Below are positions 34,677 to 43,536 of a stretch of DNA of 64,000 bases, in pieces. The DNA is from Thalassovita taeanensis (GTDB lineage: Bacteria > Pseudomonadota > Alphaproteobacteria > Rhodobacterales > Rhodobacteraceae), in assembly GCF_900110775.1 (NCBI RefSeq), contig NZ_FOEP01000014.1, positions 1 through 64,000 of the forward strand, written 5' to 3'. Below the pieces are notes generated by a model, which saw only the letters and a list, made by a program, of their open reading frames with translations, made no database searches and was not told the DNA's origin. Position numbers and translations under genes: made by a program. How positions within the stretch are numbered: the first letter of the stretch is position 1; every line of letters begins with the position of its first letter.

Positions 34677-35486
34677 TTATTTGATCCCGGCGCGCATGAA
34701 ACTCTGAACGAACTGGCGCTGAAACAATAAAAAGCCAATCAGCAAGGGGCCCGAGGTCATCAGCGTCGCCGCGTTGATGACTGACCATTCAACCCCGGCG
34801 TCGATGGTCGAAAAAATCGATAATCCGACGGTCACGGGCCGGGTCTCGACCGAGTTGGTGACGATCAGCGGCCAGAGGAAATTGTTCCAGTGGTGGCTGA
34901 CGGACACCAGCCCATAGGCCAGATAAGTCGGTCGGGCCAACGGCACATAGACCCGCCACAGAATCGTCAGCGGACCGGCCCCCTCGATCCGCGCGGCGTC
35001 GTCAAGTTCGGTCGGGATGGTCAGAAAGGTCTGTCGGATCAGAAAGATGCCAAAGCCAGAGGCGGCATAGGGCAACCCGATCGCAGTGATCGTATCGACC
35101 AGCCCCAAGCTATGGATCATGCGATAATTCTCGACGATCAGGATGTCGGGCATGACCAGCAATTGCAACAACACCAGAAAGAACAAAAACCCCCGCCCCG
35201 GAAAACGGTAACGGGCAAAGGCATAAGCGGCCAGCGTACACAGGATGAATTGCGCCGCCAGGATCGCGGTGACCAGAACAAAGGTGTTGAGGAAATAACG
35301 CGCGAACGGCGCCGCATTCCACGCTTTGACGAAATTATCCGTGGTCAGGGGGGCGTTTAGGACGAAGTGGGCCTCATAGGCGGCGGGGTGAATCGCGGTC
35401 CAGATCGCATAGGCGAGAGGCAGAACCCAAAGTGCGGCCAGGATCAGCGCGCCGAAAGTTTGCAGGTGGCGGTCAAACCCGGTCAT
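34677..35486 (-). CDS. ABC sugar-type transporter permease (second operon, UgpE-like)
   Basis: The 269-residue permease has six transmembrane segments and the coupling motif DDAARIEGAGPLTILWRVYVPLA. It is the last gene of the second ABC operon; its start overlaps the stop of the partner permease (ATGA at 35483-35486). Confidence 0.88.
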   Translation of the reverse strand: MTGFDRHLQTFGALILAALWVLPLAYAIWTAIHPAAYEAHFVLNAPLTTDNFVKAWNAAPFARYFLNTFVLVTAILAAQFILCTLAAYAFARYRFPGRGFLFFLVLLQLLVMPDILIVENYRMIHSLGLVDTITAIGLPYAASGFGIFLIRQTFLTIPTELDDAARIEGAGPLTILWRVYVPLARPTYLAYGLVSVSHHWNNFLWPLIVTNSVETRPVTVGLSIFSTIDAGVEWSVINAATLMTSGPLLIGFLLFQRQFVQSFMRAGIK

Positions 35487-36355
35487 TTGTAGTGCACCTT
35501 GCGATCAAGGAAAAACACTTGTCCGATGGCGATCAGGCACAGAAGTGCAATCATCACCACGGTCAGTGTCGCGCCGTAAGAAGTGTCCCAATATCTGAAC
35601 GAGGTCTCGTAGATATAGTACAATAACAACGACGAGGCGTTGTCAGGCCCGCCACCGGTGAGGATAAAAATGTGATCGACCATGCGAAACGAATTGATCA
35701 CCGCATTGACCGACACGAACAGAGTGGTGGGCATCATCAGCGGAAAGGTGATCTGCCAGAAGATGCGCCAGCTGCCTGCGCCCTCGATCCGCGCCGCCTC
35801 GGTCAGCGAGGGCGGGATGGATTGAAGCGCCGCGAGGTAGAAGATCATGAAAAACCCCGCCTCTTTCCAGATCGTCACTGCCATCAGCGCAGGCAGCGCG
35901 GTATCGGGACTGCCAAGCAGGTTGGTCTGACCAAAGCCCAGCCAGCCAAGTATCTGATCAATCAGGCCAAAGCCCGGCGTATAGAAAAACAACCAGATAT
36001 TCGCCACCGCGATCAGCGGCAGAACTGTCGGCGTGAAATAGGCCATCCGCACCAAGCCGCGTGCCCGGAACTGGCGGTTCACAAATAGCGCCATCACGAT
36101 TGCCAACAGGATGGAGATCGGGATTGTACCCAGTGCGAACCACAGATTGTTGCCCAGAACCTTCCAGAACACCGGATCAGCGACCAGACGTTCATAGTTG
36201 TCTAGCCCGACAAAAACACTGGGGCGGCGGCCGCGCGGCGTTGAAAAGAAGCTGTTCCAGATCGTGGTGACAGCGGGAACATGGGTGAAGGCGATCAGAA
36301 AAACCATCGCTGGCAGCAATAACAACCAAGCCTGAATCCAGTGACGACGGCTCAT
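35483..36355 (-). CDS. ABC sugar-type transporter permease (second operon, UgpA-like)
   Basis: The 290-residue permease has six transmembrane segments and the motif EAARIEGAGSWRIFWQITFPLM. Start 36355 follows the binding-protein gene after 61 bp containing a hairpin; upstream in-frame residues are a basic, non-family stretch. Confidence 0.88.
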   Translation of the reverse strand: MSRRHWIQAWLLLLPAMVFLIAFTHVPAVTTIWNSFFSTPRGRRPSVFVGLDNYERLVADPVFWKVLGNNLWFALGTIPISILLAIVMALFVNRQFRARGLVRMAYFTPTVLPLIAVANIWLFFYTPGFGLIDQILGWLGFGQTNLLGSPDTALPALMAVTIWKEAGFFMIFYLAALQSIPPSLTEAARIEGAGSWRIFWQITFPLMMPTTLFVSVNAVINSFRMVDHIFILTGGGPDNASSLLLYYIYETSFRYWDTSYGATLTVVMIALLCLIAIGQVFFLDRKVHYK

Positions 36356-36376
36356 CTTATCCCTCCGGGGTTGGAA

Positions 36377-36403
36377 CGGGACAGGCCAGTTTGGCCCGCC
36401 CCG
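36377..36403. promoter_or_regulatory. Hairpin between binding-protein and permease genes
   Basis: CGGG-aca-GGCCA (36377-36388) pairs with TGGCC-cgc-CCCG (36392-36403), a stem with a symmetrical inner loop, directly after the binding-protein stop at 36417. It likely limits read-through or decay so that the binding protein is made in excess. Confidence 0.5.
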
Positions 36404-36416
36404 CTGCCGGTTGTAT

Positions 36417-37700
36417 TTAGCGGTACGTCTTGAGGATCGCTTCGGCCTGCGCCTGTGCATCCTTGAGCGCGGTTGCCGCATCCTTTTGGCCGGTGATGGC
36501 CGCTGCCAGCGCGTCGTTGAAGATCTGCGTCACGCGCTGGTTTTCATAGGTCGACAGCTCTGCCACGGCGAATTCCAGCTGGTCACGGGCGACCAGAACC
36601 GGCGGAAACTCGGCAGCGTAGGCTTTCATCGTGTCGGTTTCCCAAGTTTCGGGGCGCGGCGCGACATAGCCCGTTGCCATGGTCCACTTGGCCGACTGCG
36701 TGGGCGCGGTGATCCACTGGATGAAGTCCACAGCCGCGCGCATCTGCGCATCCGAGGTGCCTTTGAACAGATAGAAGTTACCGCCACCCGTGGGCGCGCC
36801 GCGACGTTTGCCTGCAGGCAGCATCGCCACACCGAAGTCGAACGGTGCGTTGGTGCGGACGTTGGTCAGGTTGCCTGTGGTGGTCCACATCATCGCGGTC
36901 TGACCCTCGAAGAAGGCTTTGGGCGTGGCACCCCATTCAACGATGCCAGGCTCCATCACGCCGTATTTGCCGGACAGATCCACCAGATATTGCAGCGCCT
37001 CGACAACTTTGGGATCGTCAAAGTTTGTCTTGTTGCCCTCGTTGTTGGCGACGATCACATCGTTCTGCGTCGTCAGCCCCTGGAACAGCCAATAGGGAAA
37101 GCCCGAGGTCGGAATGCGCACGCCCCATTGCGTGACATTTCCGTTGGCGTCTTTCTTTGTCAGCTTCTGGCCCATCTCGACCATTTCTTCCCAGGTTGCT
37201 GGCGGGGTTTCGGGGTCAAGACCGGCCTCGGCAAAGGCTTGCTTGTTCCAGTACAGAACCGGCGTTGACCGCTGGAACGGGATGCCCCAGGTCTTGCCGC
37301 CAGTCTGGCTGTTTTCCATGAATGCAGGATAGAAACCGGCCAGCCATGCTTTGTCCTCGTCCGAGGTCAGGTAATCGTCGAACGGCACGATCATGTCTTC
37401 TTCGATCAGGGTGAACATATCCACCGAAAGCGCGACCGACAGTTGGGGCGCGTTGCCGCCACGGGCGGCAGTGATCACTTTGGTGATCGTATCCTGATAC
37501 GAACCCGAATAGATCGCGTCGATCTTCACATCGGGATGTGCGGCCAGATACTCGTCCGTAAGCGACTGGATGGTGTTAGCGGCACCACCGCCAACAGCGA
37601 CGGGGAAATAGAACTGCAGATCTACGGCACCAGCCGGAAGGGCCGAAGCAAGCGCGATGGCCGCGGACGCGGCGACGCTTTTGAGTGAGAAGGCAAGCAT
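36417..37700 (-). CDS. ABC sugar-type substrate-binding protein (second operon)
   Basis: The 427-residue protein has a signal peptide (MLAFSLKSVAASAAIALASALPAGA) and the type 1 cluster of the solute-binding family: IDAIYSGSYQDTITKVITAARGG and NKQAFAEAGLDPETPPATW. It is related to UgpB but distinct, so it may bind a polyol, sugar or another glycerol phosphate derivative. AAAGGA lies nine bases upstream of the ATG at 37700. Confidence 0.88.
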   Translation of the reverse strand: MLAFSLKSVAASAAIALASALPAGAVDLQFYFPVAVGGGAANTIQSLTDEYLAAHPDVKIDAIYSGSYQDTITKVITAARGGNAPQLSVALSVDMFTLIEEDMIVPFDDYLTSDEDKAWLAGFYPAFMENSQTGGKTWGIPFQRSTPVLYWNKQAFAEAGLDPETPPATWEEMVEMGQKLTKKDANGNVTQWGVRIPTSGFPYWLFQGLTTQNDVIVANNEGNKTNFDDPKVVEALQYLVDLSGKYGVMEPGIVEWGATPKAFFEGQTAMMWTTTGNLTNVRTNAPFDFGVAMLPAGKRRGAPTGGGNFYLFKGTSDAQMRAAVDFIQWITAPTQSAKWTMATGYVAPRPETWETDTMKAYAAEFPPVLVARDQLEFAVAELSTYENQRVTQIFNDALAAAITGQKDAATALKDAQAQAEAILKTYR

Positions 37701-37701
37701 G

Positions 37702-38856
37702 TCAGTGGTCCTTTTGAGTGATAAATGGCGCATCGACGCCGGGTTGAAGTGGGGTGGCGGGCGCGTGGTGGCCCGCCGCAGCCGCCGGGACACCCCAGTC
37801 GGTCAGGAACGATGCGAGACTGGCCAAGTGCACACGCTGGCCAGAGGTCGCATCAAACAGGTGAAAATCGTCAGGCCGCACCGCGAGGGGCAGATCCGCG
37901 GTTGCTTCGGGCCAGCCTTGGCTGTGGACCCGCACGACCAGCGGCGCCGCGCCCAGATCGCCTTGCAGCAACAGGTCAGCCCCCAGATATTCGTGCGCAA
38001 CAAGCCGCATCCGCAGCGAGCTATGGCCGCAAGGGCTCAACGCCTCTGGGCGGATCCCGATCAACAGGCCACAACCCGCCAGCCGCTCCAGCTCGGCCCC
38101 CTTCGGCCCCAGCGCCATCGCGGGCAGGATGTTCATCGGTGGCGTGCCAATGAAGCGCGCCACAAAGGGCGACGCCGGACATTCATACAGATCGCGCGGC
38201 GCGGCGACCTGCTCGATGCGCCCCTCGTTGAGCAACACCACCTGATCGGCCATCGTGATCGCCTCGACCTGATCATGGGTCACATAGACCATGGTAAAAC
38301 CCAACTGACGTTGCAACGAACGCAGCTCGGTCCGCATGGTTTGGCGCAGCTTGGCATCGAGGTTCGAAAGCGGCTCGTCCATCAGGCAAACGGGCCGATC
38401 GGCGATCACAGCACGCGCCAGCGCGACCCGCTGCTGCTGCCCGCCCGACAGCTCGGCAGGTTTGCGATCCAGATAGGGGGACAGGCCCAACAGGTCTGCC
38501 GTGGCTTCAAGCTTCGCGGCGCGCTCGGCCTTGGGAACGCGCCGGGTGCGCAGGCCAAAGGTGATGTTGTCCCCCACATTCAGGTGCGGGAACAGTGCGT
38601 AGGATTGAAACACCATCGACAGGTTGCGTTGATCGGGCGGAGCTGCGGTCATATCAGCCTCGCCGATGTGCACCTGTCCGGAGTTGGCGCTTTCCAGCCC
38701 CGCGATGATCCGCAACAGCGTGGATTTCCCGCACCCCGAAGGCCCAAGCAGCGCGGTGAAGCTGCCCTCGGGGATCTCAAGGCTGATATCCTTGAGTACC
38801 TGGTTTTCACCCCAGCTTTTGCACACACCGTGCAAAGAGATACTACGACCGCTCAT
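37702..38856 (-). CDS. ABC transporter ATP-binding protein (second operon, UgpC/MalK-like)
   Basis: The 384-residue protein has Walker A GPSGCGKST, signature LSGGQQQR, Walker B VCLMDEPLSNLD and a C-terminal regulatory domain. It energises the second transporter. Start 38856 overlaps the regulator stop (ATGA). Confidence 0.9.
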   Translation of the reverse strand: MSGRSISLHGVCKSWGENQVLKDISLEIPEGSFTALLGPSGCGKSTLLRIIAGLESANSGQVHIGEADMTAAPPDQRNLSMVFQSYALFPHLNVGDNITFGLRTRRVPKAERAAKLEATADLLGLSPYLDRKPAELSGGQQQRVALARAVIADRPVCLMDEPLSNLDAKLRQTMRTELRSLQRQLGFTMVYVTHDQVEAITMADQVVLLNEGRIEQVAAPRDLYECPASPFVARFIGTPPMNILPAMALGPKGAELERLAGCGLLIGIRPEALSPCGHSSLRMRLVAHEYLGADLLLQGDLGAAPLVVRVHSQGWPEATADLPLAVRPDDFHLFDATSGQRVHLASLASFLTDWGVPAAAAGHHAPATPLQPGVDAPFITQKDH

Positions 38857-39641
38857 TGATCAGCCTGCGCGCACAGAGTGAAGCGAGACTCGCCGGGCGC
38901 CACTATCTGCGCGATCTCGACCGGCAGGGCGCGGTCGCAGAAAATATCCGAAACATCGCCAATATGGCCGCCGCGCACATGGGCAACGCGCCCGAACTTG
39001 CTGTGATCCAGCACCAGAAACGAGCGTCGACTGTTCCGAAGTATTGCCATCCGAGCGCCGACCTCGTCCTCGGTAAAGTCCAGCAGCGTGCCGTCGCTGG
39101 CCACGCCCCCAACCCCGAACAGGCCGACATCCACCTGATAGCGGTTGAAGAAGCTCAACGCCTCGGGCCCAAGGATATCGCGGTCGCCCGCACGCAGCGG
39201 CCCACCAGGAACACGCACTGACCAGCCCGGACGCTCACAGGCCCACATCGCAATGTTCAGATTGTTGGTGAGGATGGTCAGATCCTCCAGGTCGCCCAAC
39301 GAGCGCGCGACGATTGCCGGCGTTGTGCCGATCGAGATCGCCAGCGTCGCCCCATCCGCGATCTGGGGCCGCACCCCTTCGGCGATCAGGCGCTTTGCGC
39401 CCGCGTTGAGAATTTGCCGCGAGGCATACAACTGGTTTTGACTGGCGGGCATCGGCTCGACCCCACCGCGCACCCGGCGCAGTTCACCAGTTTCGCACAG
39501 CGCATTCACGTCGCGCCGGATCGTCTGCGTCGAGACCGCGAACTCGGCCGCGAAGGCATCAATCGCGCCATACCCCTCAGCCTGAACCCGCTCGAGGATC
39601 TGGAATTGCCGCGTCGAAAGTTTTGCGCTGATGTCGGTCAT
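38853..39641 (-). CDS. DeoR/GlpR-family regulator (second operon)
   Basis: The 262-residue protein has the DeoR winged helix (EFAVSTQTIRRDVNALCETGELRRVRGGV) and the sugar-phosphate sensing C-terminal domain with TNNLNIAMW and LVLDHSKFG. The start at 39641 (MTDISAK) is a family start; the ATG at 39683 only adds residues outside it. It is the first gene of the second operon, downstream of the ATATGAA direct repeats. Confidence 0.9.
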   Translation of the reverse strand: MTDISAKLSTRQFQILERVQAEGYGAIDAFAAEFAVSTQTIRRDVNALCETGELRRVRGGVEPMPASQNQLYASRQILNAGAKRLIAEGVRPQIADGATLAISIGTTPAIVARSLGDLEDLTILTNNLNIAMWACERPGWSVRVPGGPLRAGDRDILGPEALSFFNRYQVDVGLFGVGGVASDGTLLDFTEDEVGARMAILRNSRRSFLVLDHSKFGRVAHVRGGHIGDVSDIFCDRALPVEIAQIVAPGESRFTLCAQADQ

Positions 39642-39982
39642 TTCGGGGCTGGTCCTTGCTTTCAGCCAGCGGTACGAGTGCATTGTAACGTCGATATGAA
39701 ATCAAATTGATATTCATATGAACATTCCGGGGGATAAGGGCGAGAGTCGGCTTTCAAGTCGCCGAACCACAGATATCTGCCCAAATGACCACAGAGCTAG
39801 CTCTGAAACACCAAAATGGCAGGCGATTGATCGTGATCGGAGGCGAGGACCGCCCCTGCCCGCCTCGGTCGGTTTTCCGACAATAGCGCTTGGGTACGGC
39901 GAAATTCGCACGTGCACCCGCAAAACTCGTGGAACATTCCTGCGGTTGGTATAGGTTCGCCCCATCCCCAGTCGGAGGCCCA
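39642..39982. other. 341-bp gap between the DeoR operon and the ammonia-lyase gene
   Basis: No protein frame is convincing here; it holds the divergent promoters of the DeoR operon and of the module at 39983-43102. The direct repeats at 39694-39722 are the only structure I would call. Confidence 0.6.
39694..39722. promoter_or_regulatory. DeoR-type direct repeats upstream of the second operon
   Basis: ATATGAA occurs at 39694-39700 and 39716-39722, 22 bp apart, 50-80 bp upstream of the regulator gene. The copy at 39716 is embedded in TCATATGAAC, identical to the site at 34427 in the other operon. Such pairs fit a DeoR/GlpR operator. Confidence 0.5.
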
Positions 39983-41179
39983 ATGCCCTATACAATTTTC
40001 GACGACGCCCGCCTTACGCATTTCGCCGCCCAACCCACTCCCGGCGATGCCGCCACGCGGGTGATCACGCCTGCTGATTTCGACCGTGCTATGACGGAAA
40101 TCACCTGCTGGGAGGGCTACGCCCCCACGCCGCTTGTATCGCTGCCACAGCTGGCCGATGACCTGTCGCTGAACGAGGTTCTGTACAAAAACGAAAGCCC
40201 GCGCTTTGGCCTTGGCAGCTTCAAGGCGCTTGGCGGCGCCTATGCCGCGCTCAGGGTACTGCAACGACAGATCTCTGCCGCCTTGGGCCGCGATGTGACG
40301 ATGGAGGACATCCGCACCGGTGCCCTTGCCACCGAGGCCGCCAAGATCACGCTTGTATCGGCCACCGATGGCAATCACGGGCGTTCGCTGGCGTGGGGAT
40401 GTCAGCGGTTCGGCGCACCCTGCCGGATTTATATCCATGCCGAGGTCAGTGAGGCCCGCGCCGAGGCGATGCGCGCCTTGGGTGCCGAGGTGATCCGCAT
40501 CGCGGGCGACTACGACGCCTCCGTTGCACTAGCCCGTGACGAGGCCGCCGCGCATGGCTGGTTCGTGGTCTCTGACACCTCTTGGCCCGGATATACCGAT
40601 CCGCCGCGCGATGTGATGGCGGGCTACGGCGTGATGACCCGCGAATGTTGCGATGCGATGGACCGCCCCCCGACCCATGTGTTCCTGCAAGGCGGGGTTG
40701 GCGGCTTGGCCGCATCTGTCGCGGCCGGGCTGGTGCAATACTGGGGCGCTGACGCCCCCAGCGTTGTCGTGGTTGAACCAGAACTGGCCGCCTGCCTCAT
40801 CGAAAGCGCCCGACAGGGCCGGGCCACCACGGTGCAGATCGAGAGCGAAACCATAATGGCAGGGCTGTCGTGCGGCGAACCTTCGGGCATGGCTTGGGAC
40901 ATCCTGTCAGAGCTGGCGCGGGACTACCTGACCATTCCCGACACCCTGATCGGCCCAACGATCCGCCGCCTTGCCCGCCCCATCGGCATTGATCCGGCGA
41001 TCGAGGCTGGCGAAAGCGGCGTCGCGGGTCTGGCCGGGCTGATCGCTGCGGCACGTCAGGCCCCGCTGCGCGCCGCACTCGGGCTGAAACCAACCTCTCG
41101 TGTATTGCTGATCGGGTCTGAGGGCGTGACCGATCCAGACATTTTCGCAGCGCTCATGCGCGAGCGCGCAGATGGCTGA
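39983..41179 (+). CDS. dpaL: Diaminopropionate ammonia-lyase-like PLP enzyme
   Basis: The 398-residue fold-type II PLP enzyme has the catalytic lysine in KNESPRFGLGSFKALGGAYA, the phosphate site in ATDGNHGRS, and C-terminal GCGEPSG-like segments of diaminopropionate ammonia-lyases (YgeX type). These enzymes convert 2,3-diaminopropionate to pyruvate and ammonia. The ATG at 39983 (MPYTIFDD) is the family start; the frame open further upstream is not related. The next gene starts before this stop (8-bp overlap). Confidence 0.85.
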   Translation: MPYTIFDDARLTHFAAQPTPGDAATRVITPADFDRAMTEITCWEGYAPTPLVSLPQLADDLSLNEVLYKNESPRFGLGSFKALGGAYAALRVLQRQISAALGRDVTMEDIRTGALATEAAKITLVSATDGNHGRSLAWGCQRFGAPCRIYIHAEVSEARAEAMRALGAEVIRIAGDYDASVALARDEAAAHGWFVVSDTSWPGYTDPPRDVMAGYGVMTRECCDAMDRPPTHVFLQGGVGGLAASVAAGLVQYWGADAPSVVVVEPELAACLIESARQGRATTVQIESETIMAGLSCGEPSGMAWDILSELARDYLTIPDTLIGPTIRRLARPIGIDPAIEAGESGVAGLAGLIAAARQAPLRAALGLKPTSRVLLIGSEGVTDPDIFAALMRERADG

Positions 41180-42338
41180 CGCCGCACCCCGCGGCTTTGC
41201 CCCGGTTGAATATCAGGCGCGCCTACGCCGCGCCCAAATCCTGATGGCACAGCAGGACCTTGCCGGAATGCTGCTGATGACCGAGGCCGAGGTGCGCTAT
41301 TTCACCGGCTTCCACACGCTGTTCTGGCAAAGCCCCACGCGACCGTGGTTCCTGTTCGTGCCCGCCAACGGTAAACCGATCGCGGTGATCCCCGAAATCG
41401 GCGCCGCGCTGATGCGCCAGACCTGGATCGACGACATCCGTTGCTGGAGCTCGCCCTCTCCCGAAGATGACGGCATTTCCCTACTGCAAGAACTGCTGGC
41501 ACCGCTAGCCCAACAGGGCGGGCGGCTGGGGCTGCCGATGGGGCACGAGACCAGCCTGCGGATGCCGCTGGGCGACTATGAACGGCTGATAACCTCGCTT
41601 CCCGGCCTGTGGATCACCGATGCCACGCCGATCATCCGCGCGATGCGCATGGTAAAATCCGAGGCGGAAATCGGCAAACTCGCCCATATCTGCGGGATCG
41701 GATCGCATGGGTTTGCCCGATTGCCTGAACTGGCCCAAGCGGGCCAACCGTTGAGCGAAACCTTTCGCGAATTTCGCCGTGAACTGCTGGCGCAGGGGGC
41801 CGACGATGTGCCCTATCTGGTTGGCGGTGCGGATCAGGGCGGCTATCATGATGTGATCTCGCCCCCCTCGGCCCGGCCTTTGCAGGCGGGGGATATTTTG
41901 ATGCTGGATACCGGCGCCACCTATGACGGGTACTTCTGCGATTTCGACCGCAACTTCGCCATCACCCGCGCCGATGACCTGTCGCGCCGCGCCTATGACA
42001 CCCTGTGGCGCGCAACCGAAGCCGGGATCGAGGCCGCACGCCCCGGCGCCACGTGCCGCGACCTGTTCACCGCCATGCAGACAGTGATCGCGGAAATGGA
42101 CAGTGCAGGCGGCGATGTTGGGCGGCTCGGGCACGGGCTCGGGATGCAGTTGACCGAATGGCCGTCGCACGCCGCCTTCGACACCACTGTGCTTGCGGAG
42201 AACATGGTGCTAACGCTGGAGCCTTCGCTTGGCTATGGGGATGGTCGAATGATGGTGCACGAGGAAAATATCGTCATCCAAAACGGCGCGCCGCGCGTGC
42301 TGACGACCCGCGCCGCCCCCGAATTACCTGTGATCTGA
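41172..42338 (+). CDS. M24-family metallopeptidase (Xaa-Pro-like)
   Basis: The 388-residue protein has a creatinase-like N-terminal domain and a C-terminal M24 domain with the metal ligands in LDTGATYDGYFCDFDR, GHGLGMQ and the final LEPSLGYGDGRMMVHEENI. M24 proteins of this form hydrolyse ring-opened ectoine (DoeA/EutD) or proline dipeptides. Its place between an ammonia-lyase and an EutA-like protein argues for an amino-acid derivative as substrate. Confidence 0.82.
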   Translation: MADAAPRGFAPVEYQARLRRAQILMAQQDLAGMLLMTEAEVRYFTGFHTLFWQSPTRPWFLFVPANGKPIAVIPEIGAALMRQTWIDDIRCWSSPSPEDDGISLLQELLAPLAQQGGRLGLPMGHETSLRMPLGDYERLITSLPGLWITDATPIIRAMRMVKSEAEIGKLAHICGIGSHGFARLPELAQAGQPLSETFREFRRELLAQGADDVPYLVGGADQGGYHDVISPPSARPLQAGDILMLDTGATYDGYFCDFDRNFAITRADDLSRRAYDTLWRATEAGIEAARPGATCRDLFTAMQTVIAEMDSAGGDVGRLGHGLGMQLTEWPSHAAFDTTVLAENMVLTLEPSLGYGDGRMMVHEENIVIQNGAPRVLTTRAAPELPVI

Positions 42339-42352
42339 CTGGAGAGACCCCG

Positions 42353-43102
42353 ATGAAGCTCGATTTCAAGCCCGACGCCGGTATTGGCACCAGAGCCAAG
42401 CTTGGGGTGATCGTGTTGCAAACCGACGAAACGCTGGAGCCAGAATTGGCCCAGCTTTTACCGCGTCCGGGCGTGGCACTGTATCATAGCCGCATTCCGA
42501 TGAACACTGAGGTGCAGCCCGACACCTTGATGAAGATGAAGGCCGACCTGCCAACAGCTGCGGGATTGCTGCCTGCCTCGGCCCCGTTCGACGTGATCGG
42601 CTATGGCTGCACCTCTGCTGCGACGGTGATCGGCCCCGACGGGGTGCGGGACGCCGTACACTCTGCCCTGCCCGATGTTGCCGTGACCGACCCTCTGAGC
42701 GCGCTGATCGCTGCCTGCGATGTGCTTGGCACCCACAGGATTGGATTTCTAACGCCCTATGTCCCAGAGGTGTCCGCCCGGATGCAGGCGCGACTAGAGG
42801 CAGCAGGCAATCAGATTGTCACCTTTGGCTCGTTCGAGGAATCCGACGACCGCGTGGTGGCGCGGATCAGCGAGGCATCGATCCTCGCCGCGATTGAGAA
42901 CCTCGCCGATCGTGGCCCCTGTGATGCCATCATCGTCTCGTGCACCAACCTGCGCACGGCCGGGATCGTGACGCAGGCGGAAGCTCGGATCGGGGTTCCG
43001 GTGCTGTCCAGCAATCTGGCGCTGGCCTGGCACATGTTGCACCTGGCCGGGATCCCCCCCAACGCCCCGCAGTTTGGCCGCTTGCACGCGCGCACCACCT
43101 GA
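42353..43102 (+). CDS. Asp/Glu racemase / arylmalonate decarboxylase-family protein (EutA-like)
   Basis: The 249-residue protein has two catalytic cysteines in the motifs GYGCTSAATVIG (about residue 84) and VSCTNLRTAG (about residue 190), the Cys pair of Asp/Glu racemases and maleate isomerases. EutA of ectoine clusters is a member of this family. The ATG at 42353 begins MKLDFKP after a GGAGAGA ribosome site; a longer frame from 42005 has no family support. It ends the three-gene set. Confidence 0.75.
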   Translation: MKLDFKPDAGIGTRAKLGVIVLQTDETLEPELAQLLPRPGVALYHSRIPMNTEVQPDTLMKMKADLPTAAGLLPASAPFDVIGYGCTSAATVIGPDGVRDAVHSALPDVAVTDPLSALIAACDVLGTHRIGFLTPYVPEVSARMQARLEAAGNQIVTFGSFEESDDRVVARISEASILAAIENLADRGPCDAIIVSCTNLRTAGIVTQAEARIGVPVLSSNLALAWHMLHLAGIPPNAPQFGRLHARTT

Positions 43103-43536
43103 CGGCTCCGGGCAATCCTCGGTTGCACCCACGCATTCTCTCCTAGTCCGCAATGCGAAGCGCTTGTTCCTCGACGAACCTCCACGCTTTTTGGGGAAAT
43201 GGAGTGCGGTCTTGCCGTCGTCATTCCCATGAAAACATGAGTCTGTAAGAGGCAGGCCGTCGGACCGGGACACAAATTTCCCACGACCTGCGTACATCAC
43301 ACACAATCACACTCTCACGCGGCCAGCCACGGCTACGTGTGGGCCTCCCCGGCTTCGTCAGTGAACATTGGACCGACCTGAACGTTTGAGGTTGGCTGCA
43401 TTGCGACGAACCGACGCAACCTGAGTCCGACGCTGAACCCCAGCTTGCAATTGGACACCTGTCCTATATACAAACAAAATCGGTCGACCGTCCTTTTTTG
43501 ACCGTTCAAAATTTGGCTTAGGTTAGGAAATCCGCC
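43103..43536. other. 434-bp stretch upstream of the membrane-protein/CDC48 operon
   Basis: No protein frame is convincing. It holds the 3' end region of the EutA-like gene and the promoter of the next operon, including GGACACCTGTCC (43453-43464) and CGGTCGACCG (43481-43490). Confidence 0.6.
43451..43490 (+). promoter_or_regulatory. Promoter with two palindromes (candidate TetR operators)
   Basis: TTGGAC (43451-43456) and CAAAAT (43475-43480), 18 bp apart, fit a sigma-70-like promoter. GGACA-cc-TGTCC (43453-43464) overlaps the -35 region and the perfect palindrome CGGTCGACCG (43481-43490) follows the -10. Two palindromes placed on the promoter are typical of repressor control; the TetR gene at 46813 is the likely regulator. 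Confidence 0.5.

Noticed and set aside
36411-38859. Plus-strand frames of 285 and 400 codons
   Set aside because: They are antisense to the binding-protein and ATPase genes of the second ABC operon.
39983-43102. Complete ectoine utilisation (eut) cluster
   Set aside because: EutC, EutE and the ectoine transporter are absent, and the PLP enzyme looks like a diaminopropionate ammonia-lyase.
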